A stretch of DNA of 64,000 nt from Anthonomus grandis grandis (Eukaryota; Arthropoda; Insecta; Coleoptera; Curculionidae). Shown here one piece after another: positions 20,921 through 32,736 of this stretch (positions within the stretch are counted from its first letter, which is position 1; the number at the start of each line of letters is the position of its first letter). Both the position numbers and the translations under genes were made by a program. The stretch is from positions 2,790,001 through 2,854,000 of the forward strand of contig NC_065553.1 in NCBI RefSeq assembly GCF_022605725.1, read 5' to 3'. Below the pieces are notes generated by a model. That model did not search any database and was not told the DNA's origin. It worked only from the letters and a program-made list of their open reading frames with translations.

Positions 20921-22580
20921 ACCTTCTGGAAAATCTTTGCCTTTTTGTATGTTCGCCAACAGTTGTTGGGACAATTTCCCCCTGTATATCGGAAATCTCA
21001 CATCGCCCTGCTAGTCTTATTCGCGGATTTTGCAGTCTACTCATTTGGAACGGTTTTACTAAACTCAAAGATAAATCTTTTAGAAAAAAGCGCCGTTTTA
21101 GATTTTAATTCGTATTGCAATTAAAAATTACCAAAGCGTTTATAGCAGGTGAGTTTAGTAAGGAAAAGAATAGAGTTAGTGGCCACCTGCGGCTATTCCT
21201 TGATACACTATAAGTGGCAGACAATTGATCTACCGTATCTACTCCTCCTTTTGTCATGTTGTAAAACATTATTATTTCTGGTTTTTTTTTTGGTCCCTAG
21301 AATCGGGATCAATTGCGTTGTCATGATGGAGAGTTGATAAAAGGAGAATATTTCTATTTTTTTTGGAATATAAGATGATAGATAATATGTTACGTCTGAT
21401 TGAAATGCAAATTTGGAACTTCTTTCGTCTCGCTTTGTTGTGAGTAATTCGCCAGGAATTTCTCTTTTATTTTTTCTCAGCGTCCCTACTGAAGTAAGTT
21501 TATATTCTTTTAGTAACTTTAATACCAAGTCATAACTTGTAAACCAAATATCAAACGTTATGTTTCGCCTTGTTCCCCTAATTGGTTCTACCAATCGCAG
21601 AACTATGTCAGCCGGTTTGTTGCTAAGGGCGTACGGACCTTCGGACTGCTGGCCTACATATGCTTCTAAGTTTAGTACATAAAATGTTTTTGAGTCTACA
21701 AGTGCAAATACTTTGAGGCCATATTTAGCTGGCTTGTTTGGTATGTACTGCCGAAATCCGCACCTACCGCGGAAAGACTCAAGTTTTTCGTCTATTGTTA
21801 AATATTCCGAAGGTACATAAGCTGCTTGAGAGTTTTCCACAAACCGATCAAATATTGCCCGAATTGGAGCTAGTTTATCAATTTTAAGTCTTTCCTCCCG
21901 AGAATCTTTATTGTCGAACCTCAGGCAGCTTAGTAGGAACCTAAAATACTTTAGGGGCATCGTTGCTCTAAACATGTCTATACCGGATCCATCGCTAGCC
22001 CAAAGCTCATCTAAATTTACTCTACTAGCCCTAAAACGACCACACATATATAGTAGTCCAATCCTATAGTTGTCCAATGTCCAAGGGCTTTCATTTCTAA
22101 AGCTGTTGTTTGTTGTACGATCGATTTGTCATTATAGTTTTCAGATTTCGTTTGAATTAACCGATTAGTACAACTATAGAGTCAATAATAAGTTCGTCTA
22201 TAAAAATATTCCAACAATCAAAAGGGGTTTTGGCCTCTTTAGCAACACCTTTTGGTCCCGGAAGATGAATAATAATATTTTTCTGACGTGTACGCACAGC
22301 CTTATTTCCTGGATTAATTACCTATTTAGTTTTTTTGTCAACTCTCCATAAATACTTTGACTTTACTTCAGGCGAAAACTGCTCGACAATGTCATCTTCT
22401 AATATTTCTTGCTCAGATCAGACTCCTCAGAACGCTGGCTAACGTGGTCGTCAAGCTCGCCCTCAGAGCCGGATTCAATGGGCTCCTCATCAAGTATTTC
22501 GGGTACCTATGATAAATTATCCGAAATTTCCCTAGTCTCAACAACTCTTCTTGCTCTTTTTCATATGATCATCGAGCAGA
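20921..22580 (-). pseudogene. piggyBac-like transposase, broken
   Basis: The 289-codon core (21208-22077) contains MPLKYFRFLLSCLRFDNK, YLTIDEKLESFRGRCGFRQY with the first catalytic Asp, and NITFDIWFTSYDL with the second. A frame change near 21330 moves the reading to IMFYNMTKGGVDTVDQLSAT and YSVSRNSRRWPL, which hold the third Asp and the region after it. Upstream, after several shifts, AKTPFDCWNIFIDELIID marks the N-terminal domain, and an acidic stretch, EEPIESGSEGELDDH, lies near 22480. Downstream LQNPRIRLAGRC and KRQRFSRRCYTGCP are the start of the cysteine-rich C-terminal DNA-binding domain. The gene is cut there by the mariner-like end at 20906-20920. All catalytic residues are visible but in different frames. 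Confidence 0.8.
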
Positions 22581-22924
22581 CATAATATCTACAAATGAAA
22601 TTCAAGGTAAGTAAAACATATCAATAGAGTAATAATAATTATTATTATTATAGGTTTATAACATATTAATAATATACGTAATTATTATTATATAATATAA
22701 TAATAATAATTTATATATAATATGTCGTACTTACCTCTAAAAGAATCAAAAAATTAAAGAAAAAAAATTACGAGAATGGTAAGCTGGGGTATGATATACC
22801 CCAAATCACTTTACTTCCGTCGATGAAAGCGCACACGCGACTGACACGCTCCAAAACACGTGCTTTCTATCACTTGACATTATATTTAACGTAACTTACG
22901 AGATGGCTCTACGTTAAGAATTAA
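22581..22924. other. AT-rich, (TAA/TTA) microsatellite, no gene seen
   Basis: A degenerate TAA/TTA microsatellite runs about 22625-22730. The stretch 22785-22805 is a short palindrome, GGGGTATGATATACCCC. Confidence 0.45.
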
Positions 22925-23480
22925 ATTTCCCATTATTTGCAATAAAAAATTGTAGAACCACTACAATTTTCACAGCGATAGACCTTGCTTTCGAGAAATT
23001 ATTTTTTTTTTCAGGTTTTATTCAAAAATCTTAAAGTTATATGAGAAATATATAGATACAATAACAATAGATATTTTTATGAAATATAATTTCCATAAAA
23101 AGTATTTTTGTCTCAGGTAATTATTTTCTGCAAAAAAAACCATTTTTCATTAACCTTACCCTTATCCCCCCACCCACCCCACACAACTTACCAGTAAGAA
23201 ATTGTTTTCAAAAATCATTATTTTCCAAAATAATACGTATGCATAACAGCTGGTTTCGTCGTTTATATCCAATTTATTAACACAGTGTCTTTATTTAAAT
23301 TTGATATAATTATATATATGTATACTCATAAATATTTAATAAAAAAACAGTGCTATTAGATTGGATATTATGAACAAAAAACAGTTATGTTTCACTAGAA
23401 TTTCATCAAATATTTGATGTGTAATAATCGAGTTTAAAAACGAGATATGTAAATTTTAAATGTATATTCTATATTCGTAT
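22925..23480 (-). repeat. Dispersed repeat R3 with G-run, copy 2
   Basis: On the minus strand GTGTGGGGTGGGTGGGGGG at 23166-23186 is followed by TAAGGGTAAGGTTAATGAAA, as in the copy at 44000-44445. The block TCTCGAAAGCAAGG and the following ATCGCTGTGAAA also match. A fragment reading CAGTGCTATTAGATTGGATA on the plus strand at 23347 belongs to the same family as copy 1. Confidence 0.6.
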
Positions 23481-23596
23481 ATTCTACAGTTTAATAAATA
23501 TGCCTTGACCTTATATGGTCAATAATTATACCAAAACCAAAAATTTTAAAAAATAGCTGAGTAAATATATTATATTTAACGATAATAATATATGAT

Positions 23597-23863
23597 ATGT
23601 TGGGCACCAGATTTTCTAAGCATGGTTATATTAGAACAAAGTTACGTAATAAAGCATTACATAAATTTAGCAATATTGTTATAAAAGACCAAACATCAAT
23701 GAAATTCAAAACTAATTCTGAAACATATCACATAAATCTTGCTCGCAAATCTAAGACTAAACAAGACAAATCGTTACAAAAGAATAAAAATAGATCTGAA
23801 GTTTTTACTGACATTAACGCTTGTAATCATTCAAGCACTTCAAGAGTGATGATGATAAATTAA
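23597..23863 (+). CDS. Unassigned lysine-rich reading frame, 88 codons
   Basis: Runs from ATG at 23597 to TAA at 23861. The product is basic and polar, with KSKTKQDKSLQKNKNRSE in the centre and no hydrophobic core, signal or domain. It could be a fragment of a retrotransposon ORF1 or chance. Nothing nearby supports expression. Confidence 0.2.
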   Translation: MLGTRFSKHGYIRTKLRNKALHKFSNIVIKDQTSMKFKTNSETYHINLARKSKTKQDKSLQKNKNRSEVFTDINACNHSSTSRVMMIN

Positions 23864-25191
23864 TCACCATCAAAAATCCCATTCTCCCTATTTCATTAGG
23901 AGACCCTAAAATAATATATACTAAACATACTTTTTTTCATTACATAGACACAATTATAGTAATATACAAATACATTCTAATAATTAAAAAACTCAAAGCA
24001 GCCAAGAAAAATCTTCAAACCCTGTAGGTTTCTTTGGATCTTACCCATAATTAAATATTAAGAACAGAATATTTAATAAATATTATACAAAATAGTTTAT
24101 TAAATTTTGTATCTAAAGATTAAATTTATTAATTTTAGATGTTAATCTAAGGACTAGTATGCTGTTTATTAAAGAGTTTCACACTGTTAAACAAATGGTT
24201 TTTCTTAACCATTTTTATAAAATTCGCCAAACATTTAAAATCTATTGAACAACTTAACGTTAAAAAAATGTTTATTTAATAGTTAAAAGTTTTATTTAAC
24301 GTTTTTGAAAGTTTCGATGCTAATCCATCAATTCTTCATTCATTTTAGTGATTAGACAACAAGTTTTAACAAAATGTTGCAATTAGACCAAATAATAACA
24401 CTCACATAAATAAAATAGTATATCAGTAACGTTCGTAAATACCTGAAACTGTCACGAGTTTTCTATATAATAAAGCGCCTATCTACTTCTGAATACTCGG
24501 AATATATGCCGACTCATTAAACCTAATATAAGATTTTGGTAAAAGCTGCTCCTGTCTCTGTTTTGTTCTTCCAATCTCGGTATATGTGACAGGCAAAATC
24601 GTGGCGCGGCAAAATTTATTGAAACCCGGGGAGCATGAACTCTCCTACTTGATACAGGAATTCTCAATTACTCTCTTAATTAGTGTTATGATCTGGAAAA
24701 GTAATTATGTTTCTAAATGGGTCCCGGTGAAATGAAGAAATAACCTCCAACTTGATGAGGGAAGAGGTGTTTAAAGGGGTTGAATGTGTTTTGCCTTTTA
24801 ACACGTTTACCAGTTGCTTTGAGGAAATAAAATTATTTGCCGAAAGGAATATTACCATGGAAAAGCTCCATTTTTGTTTTCAAAAATATATGTATATTCT
24901 TAAAATATGTTACTGATTTTACTTATGTAATGAAAAAACTATAAAAACAAGGAGATTTTGAAGCAAGTGGATTATTACAGCAGTTAAAGTTCACACTGAG
25001 AAAAACAGGTTAACTATACACGTTAATTGGTAATTTTTAGTTGCTATTGCTAAAAAATTAAATCATTACTAAAAGATTTTTAACTGCTTTTTTGTTACTA
25101 TAAATTATTGTTGTAGTAACACTATGAGGGAAAAACAACTCCCTAAAACTTATATAAGTAAGTTTTTTTAACAAATTAGTATGTGGTATTA
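23864..25191. other. AT-rich stretch, no gene seen
   Basis: 24470-24860 is somewhat less AT-rich but its minus-strand frames resemble nothing. No repeats were recognised. Confidence 0.4.
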
Positions 25192-25193
25192 TA

Positions 25194-27054
25194 CAGGGTG
25201 CCTCCGATTAAGTCGGCACTATTGGTATCTTTGTTAATATTTAAGATACAGGGTCGGTTAAATTAGCAAAATAGTAGGATTTTTTCTGTTGATTAAAATG
25301 GTGAAAACAGAAAAAAATTGAACATCGCGTTTTCGAGAAAATGTGAAAAATGTACTTTTATTAAATGGAATCCCCTGTATATTTTTACATGAATCAAAAG
25401 ATAATAATTTTCCTAATAAAAAAGTTTCTTTACACTAATAGCCTAAACCTAAAAATAACAAAGTTATAGCAATATTAATAATTTCGTCAAATTTAGGCAA
25501 GTTGGCTTTGAAATAAATAACATCAAGTAAAACTTATAATTTACAATAAATGAGCAAAAACATCGCCATCTTGTTCAATACATTTCTGAGCACACTTCGT
25601 GCAGCTTTTAAGATTGATCTTCTATCTATTGATCCAATTATTTGCCTAATATGTGTTTGAAGTTCATCAACGGTTCTGTTTTTTTTATACACTTCATTTT
25701 TTATGTAACCCCAAAAATAAAAATCTAGAGGGGTTAGGTCTGGTGACCTAGGGGGCCAATGAATCGGGCCACGTGTCGCAATCCATTTATCGTCAAACAG
25801 TCTATTAAGTAATATTCTTACATCATTTAGTTGATGGGGAGGTGCTCCATCCTGTTGATAATAGATTTGTTACCGTCTCTCCAAGTTAACATTATCCAAA
25901 TAATCTTTCAGCGCTCCAGATAATATGAGATCAACTCAATACATCTCCTTCCAGTCAAAATGCCATCATAAATTATAGGTCCTATTACTTGGCTTCCTAT
26001 TAAGCCGCACCAAACGTTTATACTAAATTGAATTTGAGGATTTCTGGGATCAGTAAGGAAAATATTTTCTTGGAACCAATAGTGTACATTTTTATGGTTT
26101 AACATACCTTTGTTTGAAAAATTAGCTTCGTCGCTCCAAATTATACGGTTTAAAATACTATCATTAGCTTTATATGCATTACGTAACCAGTTACAAAAAG
26201 CAAGTCTTCTTTCGTTATCGCCAGGCAACAATGTTTGTACTGGTCGATACTTATATGGCACAAATTTGTCTCTTTAAGATCCACCAAATTGTTACTAAGC
26301 TCATACCGTAAGCTCTTGCTAAATCTCTAGTTGAGTTTTCCATATGACCTTCAAAAAATGCCAAAATAGAAATTTCAACATCCTCGCTTACTATAAATTG
26401 GTTCCTTCTTCTAGTTCTTTTAAACACGTTTTCGTTACTTCTAAATTTTCTGTAGAGAATTAAAAAGTATCTACTGTTTGGCAAGTTACGAGTCTGGAAT
26501 CTCTGGCGGTACTCTTCTAGCCCTTTGTCACTATTTTTTCGACATACAAGGTAACGTTCTAACATATCACATTTTTCATAAAATATGCGTAAAAGGCATT
26601 TTACTAATTTAGATTTTACAAAAATCATAAACTTTGCTAACATGTAACTGTCAGTATTTCTTTATTTAATAAAATCTACAGCTACTGTCATTTTATTATT
26701 CAAACAGTGATTTATTTGTTTTGCTCTCGAAAAGTTCAACGCCAACTTGCCTAAATTTGACAAAATTATTAATATCGCTATCACTTTGTTATTTTTAGGT
26801 TTAGGCTATTAGTGTAAAGAAACTTTTTTATTAGGAAAATTATTATCTTTTAATTTACGTAAAAATATACAGGGGATTCCATTTAACAAAAGTAAATTTT
26901 TCACATTTTCTCGAAAACGCGATGTTAAATTTTTTTTCTGTTTTCACCATTTTAATCAACAGAAAAAATCCTACTAGTTTGCTGATTTAACCGACCCTGT
27001 ATCTTAAATATTAACAAAGATACCAATAGTGCCGACTTAATCGGAGGCACCCTG
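25194..27054 (-). mobile_element. Complete mariner-type (DD41D) element with 315-bp inverted ends
   Basis: The ends, CAGGGTGCCTCCGATTAAG at 25194 and its complement finishing at 27054, are flanked by TA at 25192-25193 and 27055-27056. The inverted match continues inward to about 25509 and 26740 with only scattered differences, including TCGAGAAAATGTGAAAA and GCCTAAACCTAAAAATAAC. Tc1/mariner ends are usually short, so these are long for the group. The transposase lies between them on the minus strand. The element appears to sit inside a non-LTR relic. Confidence 0.85.
25541..26643 (-). pseudogene. DD41D transposase of the 25.2-kb element
   Basis: The N-terminal frame (26251-26643) holds YRQRFQTRNLPNSRYFLILY and RRRNQFIVSEDVEISILAFF, a paired-type DNA-binding region. 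A shift at 26255 leads to the catalytic frame (25908-26261): RIIWSDEANFSNKG with the first Asp, and FSINVWCGLIGSQVIGPIIY. After a stop near 25870, YQQDGAPPHQLNDV and RSPDLTPLDFYFWGYIKNEV give the second and third Asp with 41 residues between. The last frame, changed again near 25590, ends CIEQDGDVFAHLL then TAA. Full length but with about three breaks, so inactive as read. Confidence 0.8.
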
Positions 27055-27104
27055 TATATTAATATTGTAAAATATCAAATGCCTGAAAGAAATTATTGAT
27101 TTCT

Positions 27105-27600
27105 GACATGATCAAATTTTCTTAAATTACACACAAATCGACAACACGTAGTTTTTACACGTTGCAGTTTCTGCTGAATTATTTTATCAAAACAAGGATA
27201 ATGAAGGATACCACAGTAATTTAAAATAGATAACACTAACGATACTGAAAGTTTTTTCTTGTCTTAAAATTCCAAATATGCTTGTTACCATAGAGCAAAC
27301 GCATACCTAAATAGCACCTCTGCAAGAGAGCACTAATAAATCCTTGAAATCTTAAAGAAGAATCAATAGCTCTCAGAAAAAGCCAAGGGGTTATTATCAA
27401 ATTAAATGTATATATTTTCTTCAATGGTAGCACGACAATTTTATTGGCAAAAAGTAATACCTTAGTCTTATTGGCATTAATAATAAAATTGTATTCTTTC
27501 GAGTAGCGCAAGATTAGGTTTAGGTCTCTATATCTACTTTCAGAAGCCTGTTCTATGTCATCTGGATCGAAATAATTCATTAACTGAGTATCGTTGTATC
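27105..27600 (-). pseudogene. Non-LTR reverse transcriptase fragment
   Basis: DTQLMNYFDPDDIEQASE is the region just after the YADD motif. It continues through RDLNLILRYSKEYNFIINAN and KTKVLLFANK, then LQRCYLGMRLLYGNKHIWNF, and after a frame change into SILNYCGILHYPC and CCRFVCNLRKFDHV. It is the thumb of the same general retrotransposon type as the elements at 29761 and 62160. It ends at the 25194-27054 mariner element, which may have inserted into it. Confidence 0.7.
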
Positions 27601-27639
27601 AACTAAAGGAAGATCCGAAATATATCGCAAGAATAAAAG

Positions 27640-27867
27640 TGGGATACATTGGGGTGAAGAATATTGGAGCAGCAGCCTATACAAACTATCCACCAACTTG
27701 AAGAACTTCTTATTCAATAATGGGAACAACTACCCCAGGAGTTTATGAGAAATTTAATTAAAGGTATGCCCAGTCATCGTGGTGAAATTGTCAGAGCCAG
27801 AGGAGGGCATAGTATAATAGTTTTAAGAAACTGCCTTATTAAAAGATTGAAAAAAATAAACCATTAA
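27640..27867 (+). pseudogene. Tc1-like transposase C-terminal fragment
   Basis: WDTLG starts the segment. IHQLEELLIQ and, after an in-frame TAA, WEQLPQEFMRNLIKGMPSHR follow, then GEIVRARGGHS. This is the standard C-terminal stretch of Tc1-type transposases, distinct from the DD41D copies here. No catalytic motif remains. Confidence 0.7.
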
Positions 27868-28893
27868 TTATTGACTTATTGAAATTTGATTTTTTTATTC
27901 CTAAATAACACATCCGACAGGTGTAAGACATTTACAATTGTAACAGTAGTCTTTCACCAATAAAGGAGAAAATGATAACTTTAGCATTAAAATAAGTCGA
28001 GTACAAACAGGGTAAGACATTTTTACATGGGAAAATACATCATAAAGTAAACTACAAAAATAGAACAAAAAGTGTTTATATATTTTTTTAAAAAGATAAT
28101 CTTTATGTTTATTTAGGATAAAAAAAAATGTAACATCACCGGTTTTTAAAACTTTGAGATTTTTTTAAAAATAAGCAGTTTAAATAAACTTTTTTATTTT
28201 TAGCATCTATTGTGTATTTAGGGGTATTGTCTTATTATAAGCGGTTTAGTTTTCTAAAAAAATAAAATAAAAATCATTTTTTTCCTGACGTCTAGAAAAA
28301 TTGAGATTTTTAAAAAGGATTAAGATTATAATACCGTTATTTTATTTCAGCATAACATTACAATTATAAATAGAACTGTATCTCTGTGTATTGTGAGTGG
28401 TTTGTATTAAAATTGTAATGCCAAGCGCAATGCAAAAACAATTACTAAATTTTATGAACAGATATTATAATTATTGTAAAATATTCCTAAAAATTATGCA
28501 AATTCGTACATTTTACTGCTAAAATGTGCCAAGCGTAAACTCAGTAAAACATGGAAGCTTACAATCTTATATTAAGTTTATGGTGGTCTGTCCCTGTTAC
28601 ACACTGACTCTTTCACTGCGCATTTCATCGGCCACTGAGATCTGTATAACTTGTACGATAGCGGAATTCTAAAAAAGCTTCCACAGTTTTAGTTGATAAA
28701 ACTATAAAAACGTCCTGTTCTTCATATTAATTTTAACCTGCTCTTATAACTGTTTTTTTTACATGAATGCTATTCACACCTTAGGGCTACTATTACTATT
28801 TTTTTTTAAAATGACAGCCTTTTTTTCTCAGTGCAATATATTAGATAAATAACATAAACTGAAAAATATCGAAAAAAAATGTTTTTTCCTCAC
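27868..28893. other. AT-rich stretch, presumed host intron
   Basis: Lies downstream (in gene direction) of the Ig exon. No frame or repeat recognised. 28560-28700 is slightly less AT-rich. Confidence 0.4.
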
Positions 28894-29035
28894 CTGAATA
28901 TCGGAGTGTGTTCGTTCTTGTACCAGACGACTAAAACCACGCTGTCGTTTGGCGCTGATGCGGTCAAATCGCAGGGGAGCGATGCCTTACCGGTTACGAG
29001 GGCCTGGGCGCTCACACTCACACTCCCCGAAGTGC
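28894..29035 (-). CDS. Host exon: first half of an Ig V-type domain, Sidestep-like
   Basis: On the minus strand the exon is bounded by an acceptor TTTTTGCAG ending at 29036 and a donor GTGAGG starting at 28893. It has no stop in the frame reading SVSVSAQALVTGKASLPCDL, then TASAPNDSVVLVVWYKNEHT and PIFR. The Cys in LPCDL is the B-strand cysteine and the Trp in VVWYK the C-strand tryptophan of an Ig V-set fold. This pattern, with 'GGKAxLPCDL' and 'LVxWYK..TPIF', is typical of the first Ig domain of insect Sidestep-family neuronal membrane proteins. The exon has 142 bases: it completes a codon with two bases and ends two bases into an Arg codon, so neighbouring exons must fit. Base composition is far less AT-rich than the surroundings. 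The F-strand cysteine should be in the next exon (lower coordinates), which I did not find. Confidence 0.8.
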
Positions 29036-29216
29036 CTGCAAAAACACCGCGACTTTAATAAGCCTGCCCTTAGAATTTTCACGAAAATGCAAAAAGTTTA
29101 CAGAGTGTCGTAAAAGGACAGATTTAATCAACATTTTTATTCATTTACACAGAAGATCAAATATAAGCACGGTTATATTCACTTATAAAATACTAAATTT
29201 AGAAAGAAACTTAAAT
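29036..29216. other. Presumed host intron next to the Ig exon
   Basis: Contains the polypyrimidine tract and acceptor for the exon (minus strand). No other signal seen. Confidence 0.4.
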
Positions 29217-29759
29217 ATGACATACACATTTACTGAAAACAAAGTTGACACTGAATACGTTTTACCAATCACAATACCTATTATTCTCTGCATCCACTTT
29301 AAAGGCATTTTACTATGTAGTTCGAATTGTCAGGGTTATTTCAGTAATAAGGATAATATTATTTTACTGGTTAATGATTGGAGGCCTAAAATTGTTCTTT
29401 TGAGTGAGACTCACATAACACCTGATGTCAAACCATGCGAGCTGGACATAGATGGGTACAAGTTGGAACAGTGTACCAGTAATAACAATAGAACAGGGGG
29501 AGTTATGGCTTTGATAAGATCTGATATTAGATATAAACTGAAAAGTGTCCTTTTTGTTAATTGTTGTGTCTGGTTATTGTCCGTGGAATTGTCTGTGTAT
29601 AGTGTTAAGTATTTGTGTTCAGTGTTGTATCATCCACGAAACAAATATCACGCCAATTTTTTAGACTTCCTCGAAGAATATTTAGATGAAGTAAGCAGTT
29701 TTGATGGTACTAACATTATTGTTGGCGATTTTAATTTTGATCTACTTAAACACGCCTTT

Positions 29760-29760
<1 letters not shown>
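29217..29760 (+). CDS. APE-type endonuclease part of RT-A (interrupted)
   Basis: A continuous frame covers the N-terminal two-thirds of an apurinic-type endonuclease, the enzyme that nicks target DNA. SETHITPD carries the catalytic Glu, GGVMALIRSDIRYKL is the core strand, LYHPRNKYHANFLDFLEEYL follows, and GDFNFDLL carries the Asp and Asn. The frame then runs into the (TAA)n tail of the inserted element, so the native protein is truncated there. The first ATG of the frame may not be the true start. Confidence 0.75.

Positions 29761-29821
<61 letters not shown>
29761..29821. repeat. (TAA)n microsatellite, tail of RT-B
   Basis: About 20 uninterrupted TAA units. It is the 3' tail of the minus-strand element, and it happens to be translated as a run of Asn if the RT-A frame is extended. 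Confidence 0.85.
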
Positions 29822-30291
29822 GACGTTTATTAGCCACCAATACAAAAAAAGCATAATTACAGAAGGTAATATGATTATATACATGGAATTGAATATTAGA
29901 ATATTAAACAAAGAGAGCATATTAAAAACAATAGGTTATATAAAGAATTTAGTTAAAACAAGTAAGGCAACTAAAAAGCCATGCATTCAGACTTCCAGAA
30001 AAGAAGGAAACAACTTCCTGGATTCTGTTAAGGCTTATAATAGAAGAAGTGAGAGAAAAAAAACAATTCTTATAGACAAACTAAAAAAAAACAAATAGGT
30101 AGGCATATACTTATGAGGGGAAAAAGCAGTAGGGGGAAAAATGGATGAAACGGAATGAAAAAATTCTTCTTTTTTTTTTTTTTGTTACACAGTTAATTTT
30201 TGAATAATAAATGTTAATAGAATATTTTACGTTGCATTCAGTTAGTTAGCATGTGCGTAGTATTTTACTAAAGAAAGGCATTCAAGAAAAA

Positions 30292-32727
30292 TTAAGTTTG
30301 ATTTAAAAGAAGCTTGGTTTTTAATTTAAAAGTTTTTTCAGTGACAGTTAAATTAATTATTTTGAACTTATTAATCAAATTTGGTACGACATAAGAAAAG
30401 GATCGCTTAAAGAGTTCTTTGCTATGGCTAGGAATTGTTAAAAGATTTTTACGTCTTATATTAAGATTATGCACATCAGTACGATAGGTAAGCTTTTCAA
30501 GTAAATAAGGCAAAGTTTTTGATTTAAGAATTTTGTGAGAAAAACATAAAATATGTAATATTCGTCTATTGTGCATATTTAGCCAACCTGCTTCTTTTAA
30601 TTTATAAGAAATATGTTGCCGTCTTCTTATACCAAATATAAGTCTTAAGCAAGAGTTTTGAAGTTTTTGAATTCTACCTGAGTCGGAGTTATCGAGACAT
30701 GGTCCATAAATTGTGTCGCAAAAATTTAACGGTGATAGTACTAAAGCATCACAGAGCAGTTTTTTGATACTTGAGCTTAAAAAATGACTTTGAGGATATA
30801 TTGTTTTTAAGGCAGAAGATCCATTTTTTAGTTTAAGGGTAACATGTTCCTTGAATCTAAGTTTATAGTCCATTACTAGTCCAAGATTTTTTGCAGAGTT
30901 TTTAAAACTTATTATATTATTATTAAGGTGTACATTTAAATTATTTAAAATATTAGTTCGATGATTGTCACTACAAAAAAGAATAGCTGCTGATTTAGTG
31001 GGGTTAATCTTTAGAAGTAATTTTGGAGTTTTTATATTTAAGGTATTTAAATCCTCATTTATATATTGATTAGCTTGGACAACATTAGTGTGATGAAATG
31101 AATAAAATAGCTGGGTGTCATCTGCATAGCAATGGTGCTTACAGTGTAAAATTTTTTTAGTAATTTGTGAAGTATAAAGAGTATAAAACAAAGGACCAAG
31201 AATGCTACCTTGGGGTACCCCAGAGGTAATATCCAGTGCATTTGATTTATTGTTATTAAGCACTACTCTTTGTTTTCGATTAAACAAGAAAGAAGACACC
31301 AATGCCAACGCAGACTCAGCAAAACCCATATATTCTAATATAGCCAGTAATATTCAGTGATTTACCATGTCAAAGGGTTTAGAAAAATCTAAGAGAATCA
31401 CCACCGTAGCTTTATTTTTATCAAGTTCCTTAAAAATATCATCAGTCACTTTAGATAAAGCGGTTGCACAACTATACCCCTTACGAAACCCAGACTGGTA
31501 TTTAGGAATTAAATTATTTACATTTAAATATTGAACTATTTGATACTTTATAACTTTTTCTAATATTTTTGATAGTATAGGAAGTACAGATATTGAGCGA
31601 ACATTATTAAATTCAACAGGATTTTTTATTTTGGGCAAAGGAATAACATTGGCTTCTTTCCATTGATCGGGTAAGCAGTTTTGTTCTAAACATACGTTTA
31701 TAATATGAGTGAGTGGTTTAATTATGGCAGGACAACAAAGCAAAATCAGGGTAATGTTTAATTGATCAACGCCAAATGCTTTACATTTAATAGATTTTAA
31801 GTAATTTACTATTATATCTTGTGTCACCAAATTAAATTTAAATTCAGCCAAATAATTTAACCTATGTTTTTTAAAATACCCAACAAATTCTTCGTCAGGG
31901 TTATTATTGTTTTTGTTAATATTAGAAAAAAAAAATTAAGTTTATCTACATCTTGCATAACAGGAGGAAGTTGTATATTTGATTTATTAGAAATATTTAG
32001 TTTATTAAGTTCTTGCCATGTTTCTTTGTTATTACATACTCTAAATCTGTGAGCCAGGAATGCCTTTTTTCCGCCCTAATTGAACTAGTTGCAAGATTTC
32101 TGTACTGCTTATAATTTTCCCAATCCTCGCGACTTTTGGTGTTTCTAAATTTACGTAAAGCCGAGTTGCGAAGTCTTTGTATAAATCTAATATTAGGAGT
32201 AATCCAGGGGCAATATGGTCTAGTTTTACCCTTTACGTTTTTTATAGGAGCATGTAAGTTAATTAATTCTAATAAAGATTGAGTAAAAAAAAAACTTTAT
32301 TATTTAAATCGGCCATATTGTAACATATTATGCCAGGGAATCGATTCAATATCAGACTGAAATAAACAAGTGTTGATATTTTGTAAATTTCTATAAGTGA
32401 AATTATAAATTTGAGGCTTAGGTATATCAAAGTTTATGTTGCAGTAAATTAGCATATGATCCGATATTTCAATATCCCTTATTCCACAATTCTCCACCGA
32501 CTCTAAATTTGAGAAAAGTAAATCAATTAAAGACATAGTGGTGTTGGATATTCTGGTAGGGTCAGTTATAAGCTGTTGCAAATCATATAATTCAGTAATT
32601 TCGCTTAATGATACCTTAAAATTCAAATCTAAAAAATTTATATTAAAGTCGCCCAAAAGTAAAATAGACTCATAGTTAACATAAATGTCGGTCATAATAT
32701 TTTTAAGACGGGAATAGATTAGATATA
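30292..32727 (-). pseudogene. Endonuclease/reverse transcriptase of RT-B, lightly broken
   Basis: From high to low coordinates: ILLLGDFNINFLDLNF with the endonuclease Asp/Asn, and ISDHMLIYC with the catalytic His (32300-32727). A linker with YCPWITPNIRFIQRLRNSAL follows. Reverse transcriptase begins KAFGVDQLNITLILLCC and WKEANVIPLPKIKNPVEFNN (31354-31851). FRKGYSCATALSKV and VVILLDFSKPFDMVNH hold the first Asp. One stop follows, then SGVPQGSILGPLFYTLYTSQ and CYADDTQLFY with the catalytic pair, and a thumb/C-terminal region to the stop at 30292. Only about three frame breaks, so this is one of the youngest insertions here. Confidence 0.8.
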
Positions 32728-32736
32728 TGTCGCTCT

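Larger units (their letters stand above)
29761..32730 (-). mobile_element. Non-LTR retrotransposon RT-B, 5'-truncated, inserted into RT-A
   Basis: Runs on the minus strand from about 32730 (inside its endonuclease) to a (TTA)n tail at 29761-29821. The 3' UTR is 29822-30291. The host element is interrupted exactly here. CGCCTTTTAT before the tail and CGCTCTATGG at 32731 could be a degenerate target duplication. Truncation at the 5' end is typical of target-primed reverse transcription. A TAA-type tail is known in several non-LTR clades, so the clade is left open. Confidence 0.8.

Noticed and set aside
22785..22805. Terminator-like hairpin or regulatory palindrome
   Set aside because: A short AT-rich palindrome outside any gene context in a eukaryotic genome, likely chance.
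29217..30098. One 293-codon protein including a poly-Asn tract
   Set aside because: The Asn run is the (TAA)n tail of the inserted minus-strand element, and everything after it is that element's 3' UTR read on the wrong strand.
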